In this document: piece after piece, positions 1-8,657 of the stretch
Layout: each line of letters begins with the position of its first letter
Numbering within the stretch: the stretch's first letter is position 1
Source: Dyadobacter sp. Leaf189
Lineage (GTDB): Bacteria; Bacteroidota; Bacteroidia; Cytophagales; Spirosomataceae
Direction of reading: 5' to 3'
NCBI RefSeq assembly: GCF_001424405.1
Contig: NZ_LMPS01000001.1
Span: forward strand, 1,423,999-1,487,998
DNA length: 64,000 nt
Made by a program: the position numbers and the translations under genes
The notes under the pieces: generated by a model
Told to the model about the DNA's origin: nothing
Database searches by the model: none
What the model saw: only the letters and a program-made list of their open reading frames with translations

Positions 1-2
1 TG

Positions 3-1469
3 TTTCAGGATGCAGGCGACCTGATCACGCATGTTCATGAGGGTTTTAATGAAAATGATTTTAAAAGGCAGCCGCTCATGCTCACGATGTATTCTCAAAC
101 TGGGCCAGTTATCGCGAAGGGTGATGTGAATAAGGATGGGTTTGAGGATATCTTCATCAGCGGCGACCAGAACAAGCAGGCAAAAATCCATTTGCAAAAA
201 ACCAACGGTACTTTTGTCCGGTTGCCAGGTTTCTCGATTGGCGACGAGAATGTATCCGCTACTTCTGCGGCTGCATTTTTTGATGCAAATGGCGACGGCT
301 ATGACGACCTGTACATCGCGAAAGGCGGATATTCCATGTTCGAGCCGAACACTTTTTCATTGCAGGACGAGATTTACATGAGCGACGGGAAAGGGCAGCT
401 GAGCTTGTCGGTACTGTCGCTGCCCAATATGAAAGCGAGCAGCAAATCCTGTGTGCGTCCGTTCGATTTTGATAAAGATGGTGACCTGGACCTGTTTGTA
501 GGCGGCCGCGTCATTCCCGGCAGGTACCCCGAGGCGCCTGTGTCTTTTTTGTTGTTAAATGACGGAAAAGGGAATTTCACAATGAAAGAGTCGCCTTTCT
601 TCAAAATAGGGATGGTAACTGACGCACAATGGGGCGACCTGAATGGGGACGGGAATGCAGAGCTCGTTATCTGCGGTGAAATGATGTCATTGAAGGTATT
701 TTCTTTTAATGGGAAAGATTTTGAAGATCAAACGGCAAGTTACCTGGGAGAAGAGATCAGCGGATTCTGGTCGGCTTTAAAGCTGGAAGACCTGAACGGG
801 GATGGAAAGCCTGATATTATCGCAGGCAATATGGGCCTGAACTCGCAGATCAAAGCCAGCAGGAAAGAGCCGGCTGAACTGTATTTCGCAGATTTTGATA
901 AAAACGGCTCCATTGATCCCTTCTTTAATTTTTACGTACAAGGTAAATCGTACCCGTTTGTAAGCCGCGACGAGCTGAATGACCAGATTTACCCGATGCG
1001 TAAGAAGTTTCCTTTTTACCGCGATTATGCGAATGCGTCGATACAGGAAGTTTTCCCGAAAGAAGATCTTGAAAAATCCACCAGACTGGAAGTAAACGAG
1101 ACGAGAAGTCTTTGCTTCCTGAGCACAAACGGAAAGTTTGAAAAAACAATCCTTCCCGTGCAGGCGCAATTTGCACCTGTATGTTCCATTCTGGTTGAAG
1201 ACTATAACGGAGATGGGAAAAAGGACGTTTTACTGCTGGGTAACAAGACAGACAATCGTCTCAAAATAGGCAGTATGGACGCCAATTTCGGTTGCCTGCT
1301 ATCCGGGAACGGACAAGGTGCATTCAGCTACGTTAGTCAGCCGGTTTCGGGATTGTCTGTGCGGGGCGACGTGAAAACCGCATTCAATATCCGGATCAAC
1401 AAGCAGCCTTTTGTAACAATAGGCGCTTTCAATGAAACACTCCAGTTTTACAGGTACAACAACAAATAA
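3..1469 (+). CDS. FG-GAP/VCBS repeat protein, 5'-truncated by the window edge
   Basis: The frame is open from base 3, so the true start lies upstream; the first internal ATG is at 78 and 463 residues follow it. The visible part is a string of beta-propeller blades with acidic Ca-binding-type loops (DVNKDGFED, DANGDGYDD, DKDGDLD, DLNGDGNAE, DLNGDGKPD, DYNGDGKKD), the signature of FG-GAP/VCBS (CRTAC1-like, integrin-alpha-like) repeat proteins, which are exported in Bacteroidota. No sorting domain is seen at the C-terminus (ends FNETLQFYRYNNK). Its stop overlaps the ATG of the haloperoxidase-like gene by one base (TAATG), so the two are probably translationally coupled. The ligand is unknown. 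The family is clear; the role is not. Confidence 0.85.
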   Translation, partial: FQDAGDLITHVHEGFNENDFKRQPLMLTMYSQTGPVIAKGDVNKDGFEDIFISGDQNKQAKIHLQKTNGTFVRLPGFSIGDENVSATSAAAFFDANGDGYDDLYIAKGGYSMFEPNTFSLQDEIYMSDGKGQLSLSVLSLPNMKASSKSCVRPFDFDKDGDLDLFVGGRVIPGRYPEAPVSFLLLNDGKGNFTMKESPFFKIGMVTDAQWGDLNGDGNAELVICGEMMSLKVFSFNGKDFEDQTASYLGEEISGFWSALKLEDLNGDGKPDIIAGNMGLNSQIKASRKEPAELYFADFDKNGSIDPFFNFYVQGKSYPFVSRDELNDQIYPMRKKFPFYRDYANASIQEVFPKEDLEKSTRLEVNETRSLCFLSTNGKFEKTILPVQAQFAPVCSILVEDYNGDGKKDVLLLGNKTDNRLKIGSMDANFGCLLSGNGQGAFSYVSQPVSGLSVRGDVKTAFNIRINKQPFVTIGAFNETLQFYRYNNK

Positions 1470-2782
1470 TGCGCAGGTACTTATTGATTTTGCTTCTTCT
1501 GACTCAGGTTGCTTTTGCGGGAAAAGGCAAAGATGATCTGCGCATGCATTTGCAGCCGGCTGTTTTTTCAGTTACCATGGTGATGATCCACGACGTGGTA
1601 AATCCGCCCGCTGCCAGCCGCTTTTATACCTATTGCTTAATGGGAGCCTACGAGATCGCTGCCCGCAACAACAAGCAGATCGTTTCTCCTGCCCGGTTTG
1701 TCAAAGGTTTGGAACCTGTTTCGGTGGCAGATAATGGATACAATTACCAGATAGCGGCCTTATACTGCATTCTTGAAACGGGGCGGTTGATCATTCCGTC
1801 GGGCTATATGCTCGAAGAGGACCAGAAGAAGCTGGTGATCAGTTTGCTGCGTGAAGGTTATTCACAAAAGGAGGTCGATGGTGCGATAGTAGTTGCACAG
1901 GATGTTGCCAAGCAAATTGCGGCAGGTGCGGCGAAGGACGGATACCTTAAACTGAGTACCAGGGTGCGCTACCGGCCTAAGAAAGGCGAAGCTTACTGGT
2001 ACCCGACGCCTCCTGGCTACATAGAGGGGGTGGAGCCGCATTGGAAAACCATCCGGACTATGATCATCGATTCGAGTGGACAATTTGTGCCAAAACCGCC
2101 GGTGGAGTTTAGCAAGGATAGTACCAGTGCTTTTTTCAAACTGACAAAGGAGGTTTACCTCGCGGGAAAGAACTTGAAGGAAGAAGAACGTTTTATCGCA
2201 TCCTATTGGGACTGCAATCCATTCGCCATCAATACCTCAGGTCACATGTCCATTGGTTTCAAAAAGATCAGTCCGGGCGGGCATTGGATGAACATTACCG
2301 GGATAGCCACTACAAAGGCCAGGCTGGACCTAGACAGAGGAATTATGGTGCATGCAATTGCGGCGGCAACTTTAATGGATGGATTTATCAGTTGCTGGGA
2401 TGAAAAGTACCGCAGCAGCCGCGTCCGGCCGGAAACGGTGATCAATAGGTCGATCGATCCTAAATGGCAGCCGCTCTTGCAAACTCCGCCATTCCCCGAG
2501 TACACCAGCGGACACAGTGTCATTTCCACTGCCGTGGCCGAGACGCTTACGTATCTTCTGGGCGATCATTTCTCATTTCGCGATGATACCGAGGTGATTT
2601 TTGATTTGCCGACACGCGATTTTAAATCGTTCAGACAAGCTGCGGAAGAAGCGGCTATTTCACGGTTATATGGCGGGATTCACTACCGCGATGCGATTGA
2701 GAACGGGCAGGAGCAAGGCAAAGCAATAGGCCAGTTCATTGTGGAAAAGCTTAAAAGCAGCGGCATCAAGCCGGTACTCTGA
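1469..2782 (+). CDS. Vanadium-dependent haloperoxidase-like PAP2 superfamily protein
   Basis: 437 residues with an N-terminal signal peptide (hydrophobic stretch to about residue 17). The three PAP2/vanadate-pocket motifs are present: K313-x6-R320-P321; a TSGH motif with H349; and SR-x5-H with H405 followed by YRD. This is the acid phosphatase/vanadium haloperoxidase fold, in which the same pocket binds either vanadate (halide oxidation by peroxide) or phosphate. Which activity applies cannot be read from sequence. It is an exported, probably periplasmic enzyme, coupled to the upstream FG-GAP protein through a TAATG junction. A non-specific acid phosphatase is the main alternative. Confidence 0.85.
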   Translation: MRRYLLILLLLTQVAFAGKGKDDLRMHLQPAVFSVTMVMIHDVVNPPAASRFYTYCLMGAYEIAARNNKQIVSPARFVKGLEPVSVADNGYNYQIAALYCILETGRLIIPSGYMLEEDQKKLVISLLREGYSQKEVDGAIVVAQDVAKQIAAGAAKDGYLKLSTRVRYRPKKGEAYWYPTPPGYIEGVEPHWKTIRTMIIDSSGQFVPKPPVEFSKDSTSAFFKLTKEVYLAGKNLKEEERFIASYWDCNPFAINTSGHMSIGFKKISPGGHWMNITGIATTKARLDLDRGIMVHAIAAATLMDGFISCWDEKYRSSRVRPETVINRSIDPKWQPLLQTPPFPEYTSGHSVISTAVAETLTYLLGDHFSFRDDTEVIFDLPTRDFKSFRQAAEEAAISRLYGGIHYRDAIENGQEQGKAIGQFIVEKLKSSGIKPVL

Positions 2783-2824
2783 CATTAAGTGCCGGTTGGT
2801 AATCGATATTGGGCCAAAATTGGA

Positions 2825-2832
2825 TAGTTTTG
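2825..2832 (+). promoter_or_regulatory. -7 element TAGTTTTG upstream of the barrel gene
   Basis: Exact match to the Bacteroidota -7 consensus TAnnTTTG, with no good -33 TTTG at the usual distance. Transcription would begin near 2838, about 20 bases before the ATG at 2859. This favours that ATG over the in-frame one at 2739, which lies inside the preceding gene. Confidence 0.45.
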
Positions 2833-2858
2833 GAAACTGTTTTAAGCAATTTTTCATC

Positions 2859-3578
2859 ATGATCAGAGCACTTGCACTGCTTCTTGCATTCGTTTTTTCG
2901 GCTGACTGTTTGTTAGGGCAAAACCCGGCGGGCGCTGAATGGAGCAAAGACAGGGATGCCTCGGCCGTGCTGGTCAAAGAGAAAGATGCGAATGTAAACA
3001 AGCCGCCTAAATGGGAATATGGTCTGAATGGCGGTTATGCTTACCGGCTTTTCAGGCCGGGCAGGATCTCGGACGTGGCGACTAAAAACTACATAGATGA
3101 TCTGAAATCCGGGTTTGCTGCGGGCGGGAATGTATCTTATTTCCACTGGCAGAAAGTGGGTTTTGGGCTTCAATACGAATACTATCAGGGTAATGCAGCT
3201 TCCGAGGATGGTTTGAAGGAAAAGGTGACGATCCAACACCTGAGCGGCTCGGTGATCTACCGGCACTATCTTAAAAATCATACAACTTCGGTACTGAGCT
3301 CATTTATGCTGGGATACCAGCCTTACCAGAACAAGGCTGCACTGAACGGGGATCAGCTTACGTTCACGGGCAGGACGATGGGATGGGGTATCAGTGTAGG
3401 TCTGGAACAAAAAATCAGCAGGCATTTTGCCCTTCATCTGACAGGTAACGCCATGATGGGGGCGATTTACAGAATGCAGCGCAAAACGGGCGTCAGCACC
3501 CAGACACTCCATTTGTCGAAAGACGACAGCGTCGATCTCTCCCGCGTTTCACTCACATTCGGATTGCGGTTTTTTTGA
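2859..3578 (+). CDS. Exported protein, predicted outer-membrane beta-barrel
   Basis: 239 residues from the chosen ATG. It begins MIRALALLLAFVFSADCLLGQ, a signal peptide with a cleavage site near residue 20. The longer frame from 2739 would put 40 extra residues before the signal peptide and overlap the upstream gene, so it was rejected. After a short charged linker the mature part alternates Gly/aromatic strands (for example GGNVSYFHW, GFGLQYEYYQG, MGWGISVGLEQ) and ends VSLTFGLRFF, an aromatic terminal strand of the kind recognised by the outer-membrane barrel machinery. No specific family recognised. It may be co-transcribed with the haloperoxidase gene or use the promoter at 2825. Confidence 0.6.
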   Translation: MIRALALLLAFVFSADCLLGQNPAGAEWSKDRDASAVLVKEKDANVNKPPKWEYGLNGGYAYRLFRPGRISDVATKNYIDDLKSGFAAGGNVSYFHWQKVGFGLQYEYYQGNAASEDGLKEKVTIQHLSGSVIYRHYLKNHTTSVLSSFMLGYQPYQNKAALNGDQLTFTGRTMGWGISVGLEQKISRHFALHLTGNAMMGAIYRMQRKTGVSTQTLHLSKDDSVDLSRVSLTFGLRFF

Positions 3579-3609
3579 GTTTTGTTAAGTTTTTACACAT
3601 ACTAATCAG

Positions 3610-4170
3610 ATGACAAATGTCAACGTTGTGACCTGTCTTCTCTTGCTGGCAATGCAGCTTTTTTACTTACCAAATAGTACGAAAAAATCTTTGAGCAAAG
3701 CTGAAATAGCAATAGAGATATACTTATTGGATCCGCAAAATGTACGATGCCTGGACAGCAGCATGGCTTTCTTTCCTAATGAATCGGATCTGCCGCAATC
3801 ACCCCTAATTACAAACGAAGAAATAACCTCGTACCAATTGAAGTGGGATTCGGCTTCGAATGATTCGGTCTATATACTGGAACTTAAAGATGCCGGAATT
3901 GATAAAGTTAGCCGCCTGACAGATGTCAGTGTACGCCAGGGTAAACCATTTGCGCTGTGCGTAAACAGGAAGCCTGTATTTGGCGGATACTTTTGGTCAC
4001 CGTTTTCTTCCTATTCATGCGACTGGATTGTTATTCCATTAAATAGCCTAAACGGCGGATATTCCATATTGGGAAGCTATCCATTGGCGAAATTCCTTCA
4101 TCAACGCAGTGATCCAAGAAGCAGCAAAGTTCTATTAGCAGCTTTTCGGGAGAGAATTCTCCCTAAATAG
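3610..4170 (+). CDS. Unrecognised exported protein, AT-rich orphan gene
   Basis: 186 residues. Residues 4-20 are hydrophobic, so it is probably exported or membrane-anchored; there is no lipobox. The rest is soluble with no motif I can assign. A segment around residues 118-140 (GKPFALCVNRKPVFGGYFW) faintly recalls the P1 head of SecD-like proteins, but this is too weak to name it. The gene looks more A/T-rich than its neighbours and stands alone: the barrel gene ends 31 bp upstream and a 198-bp gap with no evident gene follows. It could be a recent acquisition or a fast-evolving lineage-specific gene. Confidence 0.5.
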   Translation: MTNVNVVTCLLLLAMQLFYLPNSTKKSLSKAEIAIEIYLLDPQNVRCLDSSMAFFPNESDLPQSPLITNEEITSYQLKWDSASNDSVYILELKDAGIDKVSRLTDVSVRQGKPFALCVNRKPVFGGYFWSPFSSYSCDWIVIPLNSLNGGYSILGSYPLAKFLHQRSDPRSSKVLLAAFRERILPK

Positions 4171-4368
4171 CTGTTCATTTTGATCAGTCCACGGATCTTT
4201 CAACTAGCATTAAGTAAGGGAAAAATTGGATTCGGGAGTCTTCTAAGTATTAGTGTTATATCTTTCCGGAAAATTTCAGAGTAAACCCGGACAGGATGCC
4301 GGGCAATGCGAGGTATTCCGTTATTTTGGATCTTAATTCTAAACTCTTAAAAGGCTAACCTTAATCGC

Positions 4369-5244
4369 ATGACAAAATTGCTTCACTGCGGCCGCCCCTG
4401 GCTGCTGATTTTTACACTCATATCCATTTCCCTATTTACAAGCGGCGTTGTCAAGGCGCAAACGAAGAAGCCGGTGGTCGTTTTCGTGACCGGTGACCAC
4501 GAGTACAGCGGCGAAGAGACGCTCCCGATCATGGCAGCCGAGCTGGAAAAGAACTATGGTATGAAAACCATTTTCTTGAAAGCCAAAGACGGCCCAAACG
4601 ACGAAAAGAACATTCCCGGCCTGGAAGCGCTGAAAGATGCAGATTTGGCGATATTCTATCTCAGATGGCGCCAGCTTCCTCCCGATCAGCTTGCGCACAT
4701 TGACGCTTATCTAAAAACAGGAAAACCTGTCATGGGTTTCCGCACGACCACCCACGCGTTCAACTTTCCAAAGGGGCACGAGAGTGAAAAATGGAATGCA
4801 TTCGGCGAGTTTGCATTGAACTCACCTCCGGGCTGGGGCGGCGCTGCCAAGCATACGCATTACGGTCACGAAAGCAGTACAGATGTTACCGTCATTCCTG
4901 AACAAGCTAAAAACCCAATCCTCACCGGCGTAAAGGGACCTTTTCACGCGCGCTCCTGGCTGTACCGCGTGCTGCCCGACTACCCGACAAAGGGTTCTAC
5001 CTGGCTGTTAATGGGCAAATCGGTAAACCCGGACAAGGAAGCAATCGAAAATCCGGTAGCCTGGACGGGTACCAACTCTTTCGGCGCCAAAGTTTTCATG
5101 ACTACCCTCGGGCACCCGGAAGATTTTAAACTCGAACCTTTTCAGCGCCTGATCGTGAATGCGATCCACTGGGAGCTTGGGTTACCTGTTCCTAAATGGA
5201 AAGGCAAGATGAACATCGACGTTGCCTACCGTGGCATGAAGTAG
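4369..5244 (+). CDS. Secreted ThuA-domain protein (class I glutamine-amidotransferase-like fold)
   Basis: 291 residues. A signal peptide (hydrophobic residues about 13-30, ending VVKAQ) is followed directly by the ThuA domain: a first strand KPVVVFVTGDHEYSG, then DLAIFYLRWRQLP, PVMGFRTTTHAF and a closing segment on a conserved glycine-histidine pair (TTLGHPEDF). ThuA domains were named from trehalose utilisation and share the flavodoxin-like amidotransferase fold, but the biochemical activity of most members is unknown. The gene ends 47 bp before the SGNH/cytochrome megaprotein; the same two families co-occur in Planctomycetes and Bacteroidota, so a joint role in periplasmic carbohydrate oxidation or processing is inferred. 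A TATCTTTC -7-like box lies at 4259-4266. Confidence 0.8.
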   Translation: MTKLLHCGRPWLLIFTLISISLFTSGVVKAQTKKPVVVFVTGDHEYSGEETLPIMAAELEKNYGMKTIFLKAKDGPNDEKNIPGLEALKDADLAIFYLRWRQLPPDQLAHIDAYLKTGKPVMGFRTTTHAFNFPKGHESEKWNAFGEFALNSPPGWGGAAKHTHYGHESSTDVTVIPEQAKNPILTGVKGPFHARSWLYRVLPDYPTKGSTWLLMGKSVNPDKEAIENPVAWTGTNSFGAKVFMTTLGHPEDFKLEPFQRLIVNAIHWELGLPVPKWKGKMNIDVAYRGMK

Positions 5245-5291
5245 TAACACCTGCATACATCCTAATCCCAACCTTTAAGAATACCATTAAA

Positions 5292-8200
5292 ATGTCTAAA
5301 CCCAGAAAAATCAGCGTTCACGTATCGCTTATTGCATTTGGATTGGCGCTGATTGCGTTCAGTGCTTTCAAGTTCAATCAATCTGCTTCCATTGCCCTTC
5401 AAAAAGGCTCGCATATCGTCCTGCTCGGCAACAATTTGGGTTCGAGAATGATGAACTACGATAATTTCGAGACGGAGCTGCACGTGCGCTATCCCCACAA
5501 TGAGCTTTTTATCCGCAATATGTGCGATGGCGGTGATACGCCCGGTTTCAGACCGCATGCGAGCCGCAATTCACCCTGGGCTTTCCCCGGCGCTGAAAAA
5601 TTCCAGACAGAGCTGGCAAACCCTTCACAAAGCGAAGGCCATTTTGATACGCCGGATCAATGGCTGACGCGGTTAAAGGCTGATGTAATCGTAGCATTTT
5701 TTGGTTACAACGAATCTTTTCAGGGTAAGGCGGGATTGGCCAATTACAAGGCCGAGCTGGATGCATTTATCAAATATACACTGAGCCAGAAATACAACGG
5801 CAGCACCGCACCTCAGCTCGCCATCGTTTCCCCGATTGCATTTGAAGACCTCACGGACAAATACGACCTGCCAAACGGCAAAAAAGAAAACGAGAATTTG
5901 CTGTTGTATACCAATGCAATGAAAGAAGTTGCAGGAAAGAATGGCGTCCTGTTCGTGGATGCATTTGCGCCTTCACAAAAGTGGTATGCCGAAACAAAAG
6001 AGCCGCTTACCATTGACGGATCGCAGCTCAATGAAGCAGGTTACAAAAAGCTGGGCCTGCTGCTCGCAGATCAGATTTTTGGAAAATCTTCACCCAAGGC
6101 AGAGGCAAACAGGAAGCTGGTTCATGAAGCAGTGGATGAGAAAAACTGGATGTGGCACAACGATTTCAAGATACCAAATGGCGTGCACGTGTATGGCCGC
6201 AGGTATAATCCGTTTGGGCCTGATAACTATCCTGCCGAGATCGAGAAGATCCGTGAAATGACGGATATCCGCGATAAAGCGATCTGGCTGGCAGCTTCTA
6301 AAGGAGAGAAGACGGACCTGGCTGCGGCTGATAAGAACACGAAGCCGCTTCCTCCGGTAAAGACGAATTTTAACCCGGAAAAAAATGGCAGTCTTACTTA
6401 CCTGTACGGACAAGATGCATTAAGTAAACTGAAAGTGCCGCAAGGATATAAAATAGAGCTCTTTGCTTCCGAGGAGGAGTTCCCTGACCTGGCGAAACCG
6501 ATGCAGATGTCTTTTGATAATAAGGGCCGTCTCTGGATTGCGACTATGCCGAGTTACCCGCATTACAAGCCCGGTGATACAAAGCCTAACGACAAGATCA
6601 TAATTCTGGAAGATACCAACAATGATGGTAAGGCAGATAAGCAAACTGTTTTTGCGGACGGGCTGCATTTACCGCTTGGGTTCGAGATTGCTCCCGAAGG
6701 TGTATATGTGTCACAAGGCACAAACCTGAAATTCTTTGCAGATACAAACGGAGACGACAAGGCGGATAAAATGGAGATCCTCCTCAGCGGCTTTGATGAC
6801 CATGATACCCACCACAACAGCCACGCGTTTACAGTGGATCCGTCAGGGGCTATTTACTCGGGAGAGGGCGTTTTCCTGCATACCAATGTGGAGACTTCCT
6901 ATGGACCTGTACGTGCTACAAACGGAGGTTTTTACAGATATGCGCCTCAGCTGAAAAAGCTGGAACGTACCGCGCAATTGTCGATTCCTAACCCGTGGGG
7001 TATTGCATTCGACGATTGGGGCCAGCCGTTTTTTGCTGAAACGTCCAGCCCGGATGTACGCTGGATGCTGCCGGGTACTGTGTTGCCAAGATATGGCGAG
7101 GCTACGCACAAATCGGTGCAGCTGGTGGAAGAAAAGCACCGGGTACGTCCAACATCCGGTCTGGAATTCGTATCCAGCCGCCATTTTCCTGACGAGTTGC
7201 AGGGTGATTTCCTGATCAACAATACCATTGGATTTCTGGGTACAAAAGAGCATACGCTGGTGGATGACGGAACAGGTTATAAAAGTCAGCACCGCCAGGA
7301 CCTGGTTGTGAGCGAGGACCGTAACTTCCGGCCTGTTGATATGGAGTTTGCGCCGGACGGATCATTGTATGTGATCGACTGGCACAATATCCTGATCGGC
7401 CACATGCAGCACAATGCACGAGATCCTTTGCGTGACCACTCTCACGGCCGCGTGTACCGCATTACATATCCTTCACGCCCGCTCGTAACACCTGCCAAAG
7501 TAGCCGGAGCGAGCATTGAAGAACTTTTGGATAATCTGAAATTACCGGAATACCGCACCAGATACCGGACAAGAAGAGAGCTGAGAGGAAGGAATGCAAA
7601 TGAGGTTTTGACTAAAATGAACACCTGGATTGCCGGTCTGGATAAAAAAGATCCGAGATATGAGCACCATTTGCTGGAAGGATTGTGGGTAAGCTGGGGC
7701 TTGAACAAAGTTGACCAGAAATTGCTGAAACAATTGCTGAAAGCAAAGGATTATCATGCGCGGGCTGCTGCTGTGGAGGTGGTACGCTACACCGGTCACC
7801 AGGTACCCGACCAGGCCGCGCTGTTGATGCAGGCTGCCAGGGATGAGAACAGCCGGGTACGCCTGGTAGCTATTGTGGCTGCTTCGTGGATCGGTAAAGA
7901 AAAGGGATTGCCGATTCTGGCAGAGGCCAGGAAAATGCCGCTTGACGACTGGATGATCCACGCCTGGGAAGCTGCCGATGCGCATTTAAATGACAGGAAT
8001 GTCAAGAAGGAAAAAGAAGAAGTGGCTCAAACCTCTCTGAAAGGCAACGATCTGATCCTGTTCAACCAGGGTAAGCAGATTTACGCCAAAGAAGGTTACT
8101 GCGCGACCTGCCATCAGCCTGACGGAAAAGGATTGGCTGCAGCCGGTTTCCCTCCGCTGGCCAATACCAAATGGGTACTTGGAAGCGACGAGCGGCTGAT

Positions 8201-8465
8201 CAAGCTCGCATTGAAAGGTCTGCTTGGGCCCATTGAAGTGAATGGGCAGAAGTACCCCGGACAAGTGCCGATGACACCTTTCGGCGGACTTTTGAAAGAC
8301 GACGAAATGGCTGCTGTGCTCACCTATGTAAGAAACTCATTCGGTAATAAAGGGCCCGCTATTTCGCCGGAGAAGGTGAAGCAGGTACGTGCTGCCACTG
8401 AGAGTAAGAAGGATTTCTACTCACCTGATCAGCTCCTGAAGGAACACCCGATGGAGAAAATGTAA
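5292..8465 (+). CDS. SGNH-like / membrane-bound dehydrogenase-type beta-propeller / HEAT-like / cytochrome c multidomain protein
   Basis: 1057 residues from the ATG at 5292; in-frame sequence back to 5196 overlaps the thuA-like gene and adds 32 residues before the membrane anchor, so it was rejected. Order: N-terminal hydrophobic anchor (residues about 8-27); SGNH-hydrolase-like domain to about 280, where the usual GDS is replaced by GNN (HIVLLGNNLGS) and a GYNES stands where GxND is expected; a beta-propeller dehydrogenase-type domain from about 380 (RLWIATMPSYPHY, WGIAFDDWGQPFF, DWHNILIGHMQHN); a helical HEAT-like stretch to about 900; and a C-terminal c-type cytochrome with C937-x2-C940-H941 and probable axial M994. 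The architecture matches the putative membrane-bound dehydrogenase/haem-binding proteins of Planctomycetes and Bacteroidota. Substrate unknown. Probably periplasmic, passing electrons to the respiratory chain. Confidence 0.8.
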   Translation: MSKPRKISVHVSLIAFGLALIAFSAFKFNQSASIALQKGSHIVLLGNNLGSRMMNYDNFETELHVRYPHNELFIRNMCDGGDTPGFRPHASRNSPWAFPGAEKFQTELANPSQSEGHFDTPDQWLTRLKADVIVAFFGYNESFQGKAGLANYKAELDAFIKYTLSQKYNGSTAPQLAIVSPIAFEDLTDKYDLPNGKKENENLLLYTNAMKEVAGKNGVLFVDAFAPSQKWYAETKEPLTIDGSQLNEAGYKKLGLLLADQIFGKSSPKAEANRKLVHEAVDEKNWMWHNDFKIPNGVHVYGRRYNPFGPDNYPAEIEKIREMTDIRDKAIWLAASKGEKTDLAAADKNTKPLPPVKTNFNPEKNGSLTYLYGQDALSKLKVPQGYKIELFASEEEFPDLAKPMQMSFDNKGRLWIATMPSYPHYKPGDTKPNDKIIILEDTNNDGKADKQTVFADGLHLPLGFEIAPEGVYVSQGTNLKFFADTNGDDKADKMEILLSGFDDHDTHHNSHAFTVDPSGAIYSGEGVFLHTNVETSYGPVRATNGGFYRYAPQLKKLERTAQLSIPNPWGIAFDDWGQPFFAETSSPDVRWMLPGTVLPRYGEATHKSVQLVEEKHRVRPTSGLEFVSSRHFPDELQGDFLINNTIGFLGTKEHTLVDDGTGYKSQHRQDLVVSEDRNFRPVDMEFAPDGSLYVIDWHNILIGHMQHNARDPLRDHSHGRVYRITYPSRPLVTPAKVAGASIEELLDNLKLPEYRTRYRTRRELRGRNANEVLTKMNTWIAGLDKKDPRYEHHLLEGLWVSWGLNKVDQKLLKQLLKAKDYHARAAAVEVVRYTGHQVPDQAALLMQAARDENSRVRLVAIVAASWIGKEKGLPILAEARKMPLDDWMIHAWEAADAHLNDRNVKKEKEEVAQTSLKGNDLILFNQGKQIYAKEGYCATCHQPDGKGLAAAGFPPLANTKWVLGSDERLIKLALKGLLGPIEVNGQKYPGQVPMTPFGGLLKDDEMAAVLTYVRNSFGNKGPAISPEKVKQVRAATESKKDFYSPDQLLKEHPMEKM

Positions 8466-8480
8466 TGAGATATAAATTTC

Positions 8481-8517
8481 AAACGAAGAGAGCGGCCAGG
8501 TGCCGCTTTCTTCGTTT
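8481..8517 (+). terminator. Rho-independent terminator after the cytochrome megaprotein
   Basis: Long inverted repeat: the left arm AAACGAAGA-G-AGCGGC pairs with GCCGCT-T-TCTTCGTTT around a 5-base loop, leaving a GC-rich core and an A/T-rich base. It starts 16 bases after the stop codon. The outer A/T arm would let it work in both directions. Confidence 0.75.
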
Positions 8518-8559
8518 AGAGCCTGTAAGTGACATCGTTGACGAAGATTTGGCGGAACG

Positions 8560-8592
8560 TTTGAGATTAAATGCTTTAAGTTTTTAGATTTG
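8560..8592 (+). promoter_or_regulatory. Bacteroidota promoter for the 8658 membrane protein gene
   Basis: TTTG at 8560-8563, 21-bp spacer, TAGATTTG at 8585-8592. Both boxes match the -33/-7 consensus exactly with normal spacing. Predicted transcription start near 8597, giving a leader of about 60 nt before the ATG at 8658. Confidence 0.65.
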
Positions 8593-8657
8593 TCTTACGC
8601 AGCCAGGTTGTAAGCCCTGCCGATAGCTGCCCACCTCTCATCTATCAAATTAAACTT

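Noticed and set aside
2739-2858. N-terminal extension of the barrel gene
   Set aside because: It lies inside the end of the haloperoxidase gene and precedes the signal peptide; the -7 box at 2825 puts the start after it.
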